Assembly (NCBI GenBank): GCA_964017145.1
Contig: OZ024847.1
Span: 310,001 to 374,000 of the forward strand
Length of the DNA: 64,000 bases
Source: Agrocybe praecox
Taxonomy: Eukaryota; Basidiomycota; Agaricomycetes; Agaricales; Agrocybaceae
Reading direction: 5' to 3'
The translations under genes and the position numbers were made by a program. This document shows positions 25,101-36,621 of the stretch, piece by piece. The notes beneath the pieces are model-generated. The model made no database searches, was not told the origin of the DNA, and worked only from the letters and a program-made list of their open reading frames with translations. Numbering within the stretch: position 1 is the first letter of the stretch; every line of letters begins with the position of its first letter.

Positions 25101-26514
25101 AACATCTGGGGTTTGATGGAGGAAAAGGCTACCCATCTTGCACTGCAGCAGATTCTCCCCAAGCAAAGGCCGTTCATAATTAGTCGTTCGACCTTCGCAT
25201 CTTCTGGGAAATGGACAGGGCACTGGGTATGTTCTTATCTCACAGAAGTTTTTTTTTTTTCGTAATCTCTGTTCTCATGACTCTCTTAGCTGGGGGACAA
25301 CTTCAGTTTGTGGTCGTACCTCCGGCACAGTATATCAGTAAGAGAAACGCCCGCAGCGTGATTCTTTTTGTTTCTTATCTTACTATTCCAAATCAGGGCA
25401 TTTTGCAATTCCAGCTGTTCCAGATCCCATTCGTTGGGGCAGATACTTGTGGTTTTAGTGCGTCTAAATTGGACCCGTGCTTCATCCGAGGTTTATTGAC
25501 AAACCTTCTTGCTCAATTTCAGATGGAAATACTGATGAAGAATTATGCAATCGTTGGATGCAGCTCTCCGCGTTCACTCCGTTCTTCCGTAATCACAATA
25601 TTAAAGGAGCGATATCACAAGAACCCTATCGATGGGACAGTGTCGCAAATGCATCACGGACGGCCATTGCCATTCGATACTCTTTGCTTCCGTACTGGGT
25701 GGGTTTATATTATAACCTTACCTTTTTTGACATGATGCGCGGAACTGAAGAGCGATAAATATCTAGTACACGCTCTTTGCAAATTCCTCGACAAGCGGCA
25801 CCCCTCCTATACGGGCGCTATTCTATGAGTTCCCCGATGAGCCGGAACTATTTTCTGTTGACAGCCAATTTTTGGTCGGCAGGGATATCCTGGTAACGCC
25901 TGTGCTAAGTCCTAACGTCTCTACCGTCTCTGGTAAGTATCCCCTTTACTCCACCCCATCCATCTATCAAACAGAAGTTGATTGTGCAAATTTCAGGTCT
26001 GTTCCCGGGACGAGGGAATGTCGTTTGGCGCGACTGGTACACCTACGATGTCGTTAAGAGTATCCCTGGAGCACTGACCACCTTATCTGCACCCCTTGGC
26101 CACATCAACGTTCACATCCGCGATGGATCTGCAATCCTACTCCATGCAAAGCCGGCGTACACCGTCGAAGAGACACGACAGGGTCCATTCTCCCTCCTTG
26201 TGTCGTTGACATCTAAGGGAGTTGCCCAAGGGGATGCGTACATTGATGATGGAATAAGCAATCCTCCAGGGCCCAGTCGAACCTTGGGATTTGTAGCCAC
26301 GAAGAATCAAATAACGATAAACGGTCAAGGGCCTTTCCAGGTTACACAAGCACTTCAGGATATCACTGTTCTTGGAGTTGGATCCAAACCGAAGTCTGTC
26401 TCGATCAATGGAAAGGTCACCAAGAATTGGACCTACTCTTCGCAGCAAGGCAAGCTGGTGGCGTCAGCCGTTAATGCGAATCTCAACCAACCATTGTTGC
26501 TTAAATGGACTTAA
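22191..26514 (+). CDS. Secreted GH31 alpha-glucosidase
   Basis: A large many-exon gene. The signal peptide is MIGAMRWLFWSLHLPGLLAQ (ATG 22191; ATG 22203 would also work). GH31 blocks in order: LHVNIFDTANQQYTIPESVI, NIYGLGEVVASSGYRRD, YGSHPIYLEHRF, LDFYFFSGPTPNAVIEQY, GFPTWQPMWGFGFHLCRWGY, MWNDIDLYHAVRDF, GVFITNPDGSEYVGQVWPG, and the nucleophile motif GIWLDMNEASSFCDG (near 24,500). Then come HGVEEK-like HNIWGLMEEKATHLAL, RPFIISRSTFASSGKWTGHW with the acid/base LGDN, GIL..IPFVGADTCGF, and YSLLPYWYTLF. The C-terminal beta domains end in LLLKWT and TAA at 26512. The enzyme releases glucose from the non-reducing ends of maltose-type oligosaccharides outside the cell. The expected size, about 880-900 aa, matches fungal members. 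One intron (22527-22576) appears to use a GC donor. Confidence 0.92.
22527..22576 (+). other. Probable GC-AG intron in the alpha-glucosidase gene
   Basis: The exon codes for TYETNTR and breaks at ACAAG|GCAAGT; the next exon begins ...GGCAG|G CTT CAT coding LHVNIFDTANQQ. Only this junction restores the strongly conserved GH31 sequence, and AG|GCAAGT is the classical context for a GC donor. Confidence 0.7.
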
Positions 26515-26644
26515 TGTCGATGAACAGTTACTCGATCCCGTGGAATACTTCGGTAAAAGGTCAAAGGTTCATAGATACGATGTGGTCCCAGATCGATGTA
26601 CATGAAAAGTCTGTTAAAATTGTCCTACTTTCAACTCTGACGGG

Positions 26645-27718
26645 TCAAAATAGTGATAACGGGGTGGTGCTATAAAATACAAAAAAAAACAACAATCTAA
26701 ATGTCCTTGTTCTCCAAATTTCGGCGTCAAAAAATATCTCCTCAGCGCTTCTCATCTGGCTTGCCCCGTTATGCAGTTTGAACTCTAAAATATGATATTT
26801 AGCACCTTCCACACAGGCTCGCTCGAGTGAGACGTACTGAACAAACCATCTCTGGTCAGCAGCCACACAATTGCCTCCGTGAGCATTCTGCGTAGCTTGA
26901 CAGTTGAGTGCTATGATATCGACGAGAGACGCCTGAAAAATGGGCGTTTAATTCACTTAGCGTTAATACATTGCAATACTTCATGTAGGCACACACCCAA
27001 TCTGTACGACAGTATGCTAGCGGACCAAGGTCCTGGTTCAGGAAAAAAGTCTTGCAGCTGCTGAACTGCAGCACGACGGGGTTCGTAGCGTTCGTCTGTC
27101 AAGCCACGAGCTCTTAGCAGGAGGAACATTCATCTCTCATAAAGCGCAGAACATGAGGCTTACCGTGGAGTTTCCATTGGGTATCACGAATATGGCACCT
27201 AACCCATGACAGACTGAGTTACTAAACCGGTACCAAGGACGTGGCTGCAGAAGTCATAGATTCATACCAGTGTTCTGAGCCTCAAATTTTAGGGCATCCG
27301 TTATGACATGGCAATCATTGGGGTCTGGACCTCCCCCGGCAGGTAAGAAACAATTTGTGTTGCCTGTTTGTCTTTAATAAAGATAACGCTATAGAAAATC
27401 TGTGAGGAACTTACATTTTGCCCCACACACATTCAACGGGGTGGTGGTAGTTTGCCGTTCGAGTAAATGAGGTGGCGGTTCGACGACATTCCTGCTCAAC
27501 GGCGAACAGGAAAGGGTAGTCATCTTAACATTGTGATCTTTACCGATGTAGGTATCCCAGAGAACCTCAGATTCGCCCGGGCAGATAGTCTCTGAAATCA
27601 GTAGGTAAACGTCGGTAAATCATCTCGCTAGAAGTTGGCAAATACCGGATGCGAAGGGAGACGGGAGAACACTTCCGAACAGAGAGACTAAAGAAATTAG
27701 AGTAAAAACGTATCTCAT
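26645..27718 (-). CDS. Small secreted cysteine-containing protein, unknown function
   Basis: ATG 27718 opens a signal peptide (MRYVFTLISLVSLFGSVLP). Later exons read ETICPGESEVLWDTYIGKDH, LNVCGAKC, NTNCFLPAGGGPDPNDCHVI, TDALKFEAQNT, GAIFVIPNGNST, NPVVLQFSSCKTFFLNQDLG, PLAYCRTDW, and ALNCQATQNAHGGNCVAADQ followed by RWFVQ. The regular cysteines and the PDPNDCHVI / CRTDW blocks look like a conserved secreted family of wood- and litter-decay basidiomycetes that has no known activity as far as I can recall. The acceptor and donor sites near 27598, 27420 and 27340 are clear. The exact 3' end is uncertain: reading continues open to 26645 after RWFVQ, but the real stop may follow another short intron. 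Confidence 0.6.
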
Positions 27719-29709
27719 CTCGACGATAAATTATGCTATACGAGGTCAGGCAGAGCTTTTATAAGCATGCCATGGGCTATTGGGTATCATACGCCGAGAT
27801 GGGAGTAAGAAGATGGAAAGCTCCAGAATCATGCGCATTGCACTGGAGCTTGCTAGTGGACCTTTAAGGTCACGCAGGCCAATGAACACAAGTTGGTATT
27901 ATTGGCCGTCCTAGGTATTGAAACCATGCCAAATTACACCACTAGAAGAGAGGCGACCTGATGCATAGTCGGTCCCGTGAGCATGTCAGGATACAACAAT
28001 CATCAAAGAAGATGTGATGTGCTATAAGTTTATAGCGTATCCTATGATTGACTTAGATGATTACATTTACGGCACTCTTCCAATATGTGGGGGACAAGTT
28101 AAATATAAGCATGTTCTTAAAAGCTGTCCTCGCACAACGGGCTTCTCTTCGCTGAGAATAAAGCCTGAAACAAGAACCTGGTATGGAGCACCAGTAACGA
28201 AAGAATCGCTCATTCAGGCCGGAAGATGTAGATGTAGATGTAGAACTGGATCCATGAAATGTACCAGGACCCCACTTGTTGAACAAGGAAACTAAACGAT
28301 AATGCGTAATAATATGTTACTTTAGGACAGAAAATTATCAAGGTCAAGCAAATAGGAAGGCACTAAGAAATTTGTTTCGTCGCCCCTCCGATGGCAACCT
28401 CTTTTTTTGATTTTGATTTTGATTTTTTTTTGAGTAATTTGATAGATGTTTACTTTTTCCTTTGTATGTATGTTTTCCGGACATATAAAAATGTAGGGGA
28501 AAAGGTCCGAAGTCAATAAATAGGGAAAAGAGAAGCTGGGAACATTTTTTCTTCCAATAACTATCCCCGGGAAAAAGACGTCCGGACTTAAAGTTATGAT
28601 ACTTAAGACTTAGAAACAAGGGCAACGCGTCTGCACGTGACAGACGCGTCCAACGACTCGCGTACATTATGGCTCGGACTAGGCCAAGTAACCGGTGGAT
28701 CCCAAAACGGGAAGTTATTGACCAGAAATAATGATTAATTTTATAACAGAAAATAATCCGTCATAAAACAACAAGCGGCAAGTTACTTCGCCAGTGTATC
28801 TTCAGCTACAAGCATCATTAGTACAGTGGCCGGTCGACTCGTCATACTCAACTCATGCCCTCGGCCGTCCACCGACCGACGACAATAATGAGTTAAAAAA
28901 AAGACAGCTGAGGTTGGCACGGGAACGAAGCCGAAGATGGTTTTGGGAAGGAATTACCGAGAAAGGTGGGAGCCCTCCTATGATAAAGGCTCTTTCAAAA
29001 TTTGCAAAATAATGCGGAATGGCTAAGGTTTATTCACCAGCGACGGATCGGTGTACGGGAGAATGGCAGCACCAAGATACAAGAAACCTTTCTGATTACT
29101 TCCTTTGTCTCCTTCATATGTGGCTCCCGATCTCATAATTTATTATTTAATCACTACAAGCGAGATCTGACTGTTGAGCACTTACTGTCCTAATCTTTTG
29201 AGTTTTGACTTTGGAGCCTCAATCTCTTGGTCTCTCTAATTTCATAGATTTATAGTATCATAATGGCTTGTCCTGGGGACGATAATGAAGCCGGACGCTT
29301 GGACATTAACTATGCCATTCCATCTGTCCACCTTCAAATCGGATATTGTCGCTTTCTTTACCTTAGTACATGATTTACCTCTACCTTTCTTGGTTTGACG
29401 TTCGCTACGCGCTTTGGCTTTAAAATTTTGACGTCCATTATATATGTAGCATGAAATAAATTGAAAGTTTGAGAATTTTTGCTGTGTGCATTGTGCTGGA
29501 CCACGGACAAGTTGGACTCGCGTTCAAGAACTTCGAGAACTTCAATTTGATTTAAACTCGGCTAAATGTGACTTGTGATTATTATGTAATCTGTTTCTGC
29601 CTGCGGCCCAAATTGGATGCTCCCATGACATTTACACTTTCGTCCCGAGCCTTCATGGATTCATGATTTCTTCACATATCTTCTTTGTTTTTCACTTTCT
29701 TCGTCCGAG
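27719..29709. other. Intergenic, 2 kb
   Basis: Separates the divergent small secreted protein gene (leftward) and the zf-4CXXC gene (rightward). It contains a GATGTA microsatellite (about 28227-28244), T-rich runs near 28400-28440, and a hairpin at 28625-28649. No gene was recognised. Confidence 0.45.
28625..28649. repeat. Inverted repeat with ACGCGT arms and a CACGTG centre
   Basis: Perfect 9-nt arms ACGCGTCTG and CAGACGCGT flank a 7-nt centre CACGTGA. Each arm contains ACGCGT, the core of the fungal MluI cell-cycle box bound by MBF, and the centre carries an E-box (CACGTG). It lies about 1.1 kb upstream of the zf-4CXXC gene. A regulatory role is inference. Confidence 0.5.
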
Positions 29710-32700
29710 ATGATAAAAAGCTATACACTGGCCAACTGGGATGGAAGTATACGGGATGTTCCACAAGAGACGGCTAGTTATCCGCCTTCTTCGAGCACAA
29801 GTTTGCCGCCAGGACAATCCCCGAGCAATTGCAGTCCTAATGAGAAAATGGACGTGGATATAGGTGTTCAGGCCCTGGGTAATGTTTATGAGGGAGAGAT
29901 ACCTGAAAACATGGAGAAACTACTGGTATGTCGTCAACATCAATATCTTTCATCTTATATTTATCGGTGGTGTTGGATCTTCTCCGCAGGTACAATCAAC
30001 GTCTGTAACGGAAGTGGCAGAGCATAAGCAGAATGAAATTCAGCTCTCAAGTCCTCGCGTGAATATTATTTCTACCCTTTTTGTACCCGAAAGGGGCTGA
30101 ATTGGCCTCCTTAGCTCTCTGTGATTACGACCAGCACCGCTCTAGACGCGTCGGGCGAAGCACAGAATGAGGGACGTGTCTTTATCCCAATTTTAGACTC
30201 CCCTCTTCACGCTTATCACGCGTCAAAAGGAATAAATAGTGCTTGGAAGTCATTCTCAGTGCAAGACACCATGCCAAATCATTCTCAGTTGGCTATGGGA
30301 AGTCGTCACGAAGCCATCTCTGTACATTCCACAGCTGCCGAAGGCGAAGCAGATGTTGATACGGATGATATGGCCAAGGATCTAGTACGTCGCATACGTC
30401 GCATTTATTTTGCCGTTATTTCATAGCATCTAAAAAGATTTTGCCTCCATTTAAGACGGCAAGTCGCTCGCATACTGTAGGTCTATTCCCTTTGTCCTGT
30501 CAAGTTATCAATTGATCAATTAGCAGAATCCACCAAGTCCTACCATTTCACCGGACTTCGATTCGCTCTTTACTCCACCGCCTTTCGATAGATGTAAATC
30601 GGTAGAGCGCCTTTTCACTCCAGAGCCACCACGTCAGGCGAAGCCTACTCGGAAAAGGCGTATAATGTCCCACGTCGAAGTACCTTCATTGAAAAATCTA
30701 AGGACCGAATATAAACGAATATTTCCACCTAATCGACAAAGGAAATCGATTCCAATGTCCAAGGCAGGCACCCGCGTTCATCAATCTCTCGGAGATGCTC
30801 TGCAAGCGTCTATGGATAATAATGAAAGTCTTGGAACGTTGCCCATCCATGTAGTCGACAAGAAGAAGACAAATCATCCACTGCAAGTCAAGCCAAAGAA
30901 CGCCACACCAGGGCCTTCAAGGTTGCCCGTAGAGTCGAGGCCCTCTATGGCTACAAGCAAGAAAGCTCGGAAGAAACATAAGAGTGCGGAAGGGAATGTC
31001 AAGGAAGTTCTCAAGAAGAAACCCACGACACGCCCAGTTCACATTGACCTTACGTTGTCGGACGTGGAAATGCCTGTTGCTGTGAAGTCTAAACCACCAC
31101 CTCTACCCCCTCCAGATTACGATACAGAAAGCGAGCGAACAATAATTGTGCTCGAGTCTGTCGTACCGGTGGACTCGCAAGTTCTGTTTCGTAACACCCG
31201 TTTGCTTGGGACCACAGCCTACCGCGAAACACCAATTCCCACGAGTTCTTTGGCACCTAAAGCCACCTACCAACAGGAAAATGAGGCGCCATGGTTTCTT
31301 AGGGTATCTTGTCCGTCGACCATCGAACCGGCCGAAATATCTCTTGGAACACCAGTCTCGTCTTTATGGGAACCAAAGCCAGAGGTAGATGAAGTTGAGG
31401 ATTCAGACGATGAAGTCGAATTTGTAGAAACCCCAGCCGAGGCTCCAGTGGTTGCACCGCCCAGAATTGATCTAGCTGCTCAAATTCTGAAGCGGAGAAA
31501 ATCTAATGTGCAGAAAGCTGCTTCAAAGACTGGCAGACCTATCCCCTCATCCTTACCCCGTCCTTCGCCTATTGCTACTGCAACGTCATCACTTTCGACT
31601 TCGACCTCCCACTCTCACCTACTTCCTTTGGCGCATGCTGAGTCAGAAATTGACCTCCTCTTTCCGGCTTATCCATCTGAAAAGGCTCTCGGGAAACGCA
31701 AAGCCATTACTCCTGAACCTTTCGAAATAGCATCTCAACCACAGCCGTTGGCATACCCTTATCATCCTCCACAGCCTACATCTCACCCTTTCCTTTCCGT
31801 TGAGCATGTGCGCGACCCTAACAATCTTGACATTTTCATACATAATTTTGGTCATTCTCCCCCTTCCAACCGTAAATCTTCCGCATCCTACCATGCGTCG
31901 ATAGAATCACCTTCACGCAATCTTGCAGGTGATGTCAGGGCTGGCACAGATCCTGATTTGATGGATATATTTCTTGAAGACTCTTTAGTTGTGGGCGATG
32001 CCGCTGGCAGTGAACTTTACTCACAAGTCGGTGATGATGATGACGGCCTAATTTCGCGGCAGGATCGTACTTACTCCTGGCCAAATATTTCGGAAGATCG
32101 CATCCATTACCAGATCGATACCGTAGATCCTACTTTACTAGGAGGTCTTTCTACGGATCCCGAATTTTTCGAGTCTGAATTTGGAGCTCAGTCCGAACCT
32201 GAATCAACTTCCACAAGCGCCGTAAAGTACAAGGAGAAACCCAGCTTACGGATACCAATTCCGACTGTAGATTACTCCTCTTCTTCGTCTTCGTCCAGTT
32301 CGAGAGCGCCGTCACAAGTTGTTGAAAAAAAATTAGATGACACTAATCCTCCTGCGGCATTTTCTCCCCTGAAACGAAAACGGTCGCCTTCCGTCATCGG
32401 TACAATGGAACGGAGACCCCAACGTCGCATCGCACCTCGTTTATTCCCTGATATGGTCCCTTCGACTAACTTAAGATTTCATAAAGGCGGTATTACGAAG
32501 AAGGCTCCATTTCACCTGCCGGGCTCCAGTAAACGAAGTACAGGACCTTCAAACGGCCACTTGCACGTTTTGAACACTTCCAGAAGGACTAGTACGAGCA
32601 GCGAATATGTACCGACGAGTCCTACTTCGGAAGGCGGCGCCTCTCGTAGAGGGCAGATCGAGCCGGAGATTGTCGTTCGTTATCGGAAAGCTACTGAAGG

Positions 32701-33807
32701 CCCGCTTCAACCTGCTCTTAAGCCATCTCAAGAAATCAATCTGCCGCCCAAATTGAGCATTAGTGGGCCATGGCCAACCACACCCGATCTTTCTTCCGCT
32801 TACTGTCATCAGTGCAGGCGCAAGACTAATCTTTTGAAGCTGTACTGCGCATGTACCAAAATGTTTTGCATCCGCTGTCTCACTGTGAGGTAGGGCGCTT
32901 TTATTCCTGAGATTCTGCGATTCTGTGTCTTTGGTTTACTTATTGTTTGTTTGTTTATTCGAATAGGTATCCTACTAAAACCTTCTCCTATGACAAAAAG
33001 GTCGATGATTGCCCATATTGCAAAAAATTCTGTAATTGCACGAGCTGCTGTGCTAAACGCAGAGAGGTATACGTATCGAGTCGCGGAGCGAATAGAAGTC
33101 GTCCGCCTGGCCATCGTCCGAACCTTGTTGTCAGTTCGGAAAAGAGAGTCCAAAAACACATTGCTCCAAGCGAACCTGTTGCTATTCCGCAGACCGCAAG
33201 GTATTGGGCGACGATGTATGATATGGAAGGAAGGAAAATAGGACCAACTTTCGCTACGCCTACCAGTGGAGATGGCGACCCTCAAGTGGTCTTCGCTAAG
33301 ATTGATCATCTTCCGCAGGCTGTCGTCCTACGGAGGCTGGGGACAAAGCAAAAACGGGTCTTTATTGGCACTATACAGGGAAGTTGGGGTCTTGGTCGAC
33401 GTCCGAAAGTCAAGCTCCTCAATCCTGTTACGAAGTCAGCTCAACCCACCACAGCGGATATTCGTGCAAGCGGGCGGCTTTTCGTGGGCTCCCGATTTTT
33501 TCTACAATACAAGATCAAGAAAAGAAGACCCTCAGAAGAGCTGGATGATGATGATGATTTATTGCGAAGTCTATCCCCGCTTACGTCGTTGGAGGCAAGC
33601 GAAGAGGAGGACGGGCAAGAATCTCAAGTAGGTACGAGTTATTTCAATTCTTAAGTTGTACAAACTGATCTCTTTTTGGGATCACTATCCACAGCCGTTT
33701 CTCATCAAAATTGTCTCACAGAACATGACATTAGTGAAGCTATCTATCTAGCGCTTCAAGCCATCGCGCCTGCACCTTCCACCTCTGAACCATGTTTACT
33801 TTCATGA
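29710..33807 (+). CDS. Nuclear protein with C-terminal zf-4CXXC_R1 zinc-finger domain
   Basis: Six exons keep phase: 29710-29925, 29990-30058, 30115-30384, 30527-32889, 32967-33631 and 33695-33807, for about 1231 aa. Most of the protein is disordered, rich in Ser/Pro/Lys/Asp, with basic clusters (KKARKKHKSAEG, PTRKRRIM) and acidic clusters (EDSDDEVEFVE). The zinc domain, about residues 944-1003, reads YCHQCRRKTNLLKLYCACTK, FCIRCLTVRYPTKTF, DDCPYCKKFCNCTSCCAKR. The paired C-x2-C motifs and the final CP-x-C-x3-C-x-C-x2-C pattern match the zinc-finger domain of monoamine-oxidase A repressor R1 / CDCA7. CDCA7-type proteins recruit the chromatin remodeller HELLS and bind DNA, so a chromatin role is plausible. 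A CDCA7-like DNA-binding specificity cannot be judged from sequence. The last exon encodes VSHQNCLTEHDISEAIYLAL. Confidence 0.82.
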
Positions 33808-34263
33808 AGATATAAATCCGTTCCGCCTTGTCTGTATTCTTGGTCGTTCGTCCACTCATCTCTCCCAACCGCTGTAACATACATCTCTTTCTCTTTCTTC
33901 ACCATATTTTTGTGTACCTGTCAACTACCAAGTTGTTTCGGCTAGTTCTATATGATTCGTCGAGGAGCGGAAGCACGATTTATTTACATGCGTCTATATA
34001 TTTTTTTTGGTTTTATGATCTATCGTAACATACTACTAGTGTTATATATTTTTGAGGCACACATGTCAATCGATCGCACGCCATTTCTACCATACTGTTT
34101 TCCCTCACTATTCCAAGAATTTAAACAACATGCATTATGGAAAAACTTCCCACGGTCGACGACGGCATCACTGTATTGGGAGTATTTGCGAAGGTTCTTA
34201 TTCTTCCTACTCCCACAATGATGATCGCCCCCATCCTATCAACCATTTTAATTATTTATCACA

Positions 34264-34927
34264 ATGTCAGTAAACTGGAAGAAGGCGGACGAAAACGGTC
34301 TCGAAATTGCTCTCAAAGAGGCTCGAATCAGTTTTGAGCGGAATGGGATTCCCATAGGGTCATGCTTGATCATATTGGATGAACAGGAACCCAATGGATA
34401 CAAAGTACTTGGTTTTGGGCATAACGAAAGGATCCAAAAATCTTCGCCCACTCTGCATGGTGAAATTTCTATGTTGGAAAATGTTGGTCGCTTGAGGGCG
34501 GACGTCTATCGAAAGGCAACTCTCGTGAGTGTGTTTTGTATTTCGGTGTCGCACGTCTAACCTGTAACCCATGTCCTTCTCTCTTCAGTATACGACATTG
34601 AGGTTTGGACAACCCGCTCCGTACATTTATAGAAGACCGTTAACACAAACTATCTAGCCCTTGTAGCATGTGCAGTGGTGCAATTCTGTTGTACAAGATT
34701 CCGCGAGTCGTTATAGGCGAAAACACGACTTTCATGGGCGAAGAATCGCTGCTTCAAGAACGAGGGACTGAGGTGGTCGTGCTGGATAATCAAGAGTGCA
34801 AGGATCTTATGCAGAAGTTTATTTTAGCCCATCCATCCGTATGTACGCCTTCTTCGAACCGTTATAACTCAATTAATTATATCCTTAGGAATGGGATGAA
34901 GACATTGGAGAATATTCCAGTCATTAA
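34264..34927 (+). CDS. FCY1: Cytosine deaminase
   Basis: Four exons: 34264-34524, 34589-34602 (14 nt only), 34658-34838 and 34889-34927, for 164 aa, close to the 158 aa of yeast Fcy1. Zinc and catalytic residues are in place: TLHGEISMLEN (His65, catalytic Glu67) and SPCSMCSGAILLYKIPRVVIG (Cys94, Cys97), with exactly the spacing of the yeast enzyme shifted by three residues. FGHNERIQK and GEESLLQERGTEVVVLDN are also typical. The C-terminal exon encodes EWDEDIGEYSSH, matching the conserved WNEDIGE end of the family. It hydrolyses cytosine to uracil plus ammonia for salvage. An overlapping ORF from 34137 lies in another frame and lacks these motifs. Confidence 0.92.
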
Positions 34928-35739
34928 TTTGGAATATACGCCGCTTTTTTCTCCTGGTACATCAAGATTGTGACCCCTTCATGTATATATTGCCAAATTT
35001 CGAAAGACAGCGTTCACTTTCGACTCTGGATCACGCCATCAGGAGAAATCCTGGTTGACCAGTCCCTATACATATCCCTCTTGACGCCTTTCTCAGCGTC
35101 CTTCCCAAAATCTGCTGTGTTAGAATGGTATAGATCTGTGACCCAGATCTGAATAATGCTATGCCCTGCAGTCGTCTTTTATGAGTGCATGTGCACCAAT
35201 ATACGAAGGAATAAATCGACGATCCCTGACTCGGGGCTGCATAGCACCAGCGCTTTGCGTCGTTTTTTATTTAGGGAAAAAAGAAATGACAACTTTTTTT
35301 TCCACCAGCTAAGTCTGAGTCGTTTCTGGTGCGCAAGCCCGCCGAACTCGCGCTTTGCTTTCATGCGGTAAGTTCCTTTCAGCATAGCTATACTTATTGG
35401 GCGCATTGTTTAGTAAAAATATTTCTAGTCGGCAAGTAAAGTTGGGTCATCGAGTCCCTACTATCAAGGCTGTCCCGCGTCTCCATTTTTTCTAAAGGAA
35501 GAATAGTCATGGACTATTCATATCCTAAGACATTGAACCTTATCCGTCGCGTACTCGATCTGAAAGCCACTGCTGCTGCTGCTTTGCTGCAAGTTCTAAC
35601 GCTTTGTTGGATCCAGTCGCGTCATATAAAAGCGAGGGACTCTCGGCGCACCTTTCCTACTTTCATTTCTATCTACCACGTACAGGTGTCCCTCATCACC
35701 CTATATTTACTGAATCCACACCCACGAGCCTTCTGAAAG
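34928..35739. other. Intergenic
   Basis: Contains a CTG/GCT run (about 35568-35590) and the TATA box of the next gene. No gene was recognised. Confidence 0.45.
35625..35632 (+). promoter_or_regulatory. TATA box of the orphan gene at 35740
   Basis: TATAAAAG lies about 110 nt upstream of the ATG; the paralogous gene at 40036 has TATAAAAG at 39945 in a similar place. Confidence 0.45.
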
Positions 35740-36621
35740 ATGCAAGCTACAATCACAACACCCTTCCAAAGATACACGATCGGCCTCCCACATAATAGAT
35801 TCAGTATAGGGGAGGCGTCTTTCAGCGTACGTAACGTGCTGAACGATTTCCTCGTGAGCCCAGAGCACGAATTCTGCGAGCTGGTAGTTGGGAACGAGTT
35901 GGGACCTGCAGCCACCACTGCGCAAGTGATGGGGTTTATAAACTCTATGTCCCTTGTACCCAATTTAGCGGGCATAGTTCTCAGCGCCTACGATGAGGTT
36001 TGGGTGCCAAATTGGGAACAACAGATTCGACACCATCTACGCGACGCTTATCTCTTTGTGTTTCGCTTTGTTTCCATCACAGCACCACTCGAAATCGTTT
36101 ACAGATATTGTGATTTTCCTGGACGACCTCACTCTGTTTCTTCTGTCGCAAAAATCCCTGTCGATTGTGTCGACTACGCGTCTGTCGGCCGCATTTTGAA
36201 TAACACGAGAGACGGCATTCAAGCTCTACACCTCCTTCCTCCCCTTACCCCTTTGAGAGACCCTGTGGGCTCTTACCAACGTCAACTCGTGCAGGCCCTC
36301 TTACGGAATGGAAATTTCGAGAAGATCATCATGCCATTCGCATTACTGGACGACGCCGAGATAGTGTTCACTGCGATGCAGGGCTCCACGAGACTTCGAT
36401 CCCTCGAAGTGGGTGCCCCGATAACGGAGTCCGACTTCAGTCTGGCATCCGACTTCAGGATGCTGATAAACACCACCAAAGGGATAGAAGGGCTGGTGCA
36501 CCTCCGGAAACTTATCGTTCCTTATAACTTGGAAAACTTCGACCTCCTGCAAGAGTTGCTCCTCCGCATGTTCTACGAGCGCAACGCCCGCAATAATCTG
36601 TCGACGTTTTCCCGCAGTTAA
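35740..36621 (+). CDS. Intronless orphan protein, 293 aa, member of a local two-copy family
   Basis: A single open exon with no signal peptide or membrane segment. It is not a family I recognise. Visible features are hydrophobic segments of LRR-like spacing in the second half (IQALHLLPPLTPL, LRSLEVGAPITESDF, EGLVHLRKLIVPYNL), recalling the C-terminal part of basidiomycete F-box/LRR proteins, but no F-box is present. It aligns along its length with the broken gene at 40036: NLAGIVLSAYDEVWVPNWEQ against NLGGIIVNSYESSWNWGWEP, and LASDFRMLINTTKGIEGLVH against LASDVNTLITFARGVERLEQ. Conservation of the frame between diverged copies supports real coding. A TATA box lies 110 nt upstream. Confidence 0.6.
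   Translation: MQATITTPFQRYTIGLPHNRFSIGEASFSVRNVLNDFLVSPEHEFCELVVGNELGPAATTAQVMGFINSMSLVPNLAGIVLSAYDEVWVPNWEQQIRHHLRDAYLFVFRFVSITAPLEIVYRYCDFPGRPHSVSSVAKIPVDCVDYASVGRILNNTRDGIQALHLLPPLTPLRDPVGSYQRQLVQALLRNGNFEKIIMPFALLDDAEIVFTAMQGSTRLRSLEVGAPITESDFSLASDFRMLINTTKGIEGLVHLRKLIVPYNLENFDLLQELLLRMFYERNARNNLSTFSRS

Noticed and set aside
30421..30480. Possible micro-exon (SKKILPPFKTASRSH-like) between exons 3 and 4 of the zf-4CXXC gene
   Set aside because: The phase that gives a sensible peptide does not match either neighbouring exon, and the phase that matches leads to a stop.
34137..34337. Alternative upstream start for the cytosine deaminase (MEKLPTVDDG...)
   Set aside because: It is in a different frame, and no donor/acceptor joins it to the catalytic exon, which already has its own ATG at the expected family position.
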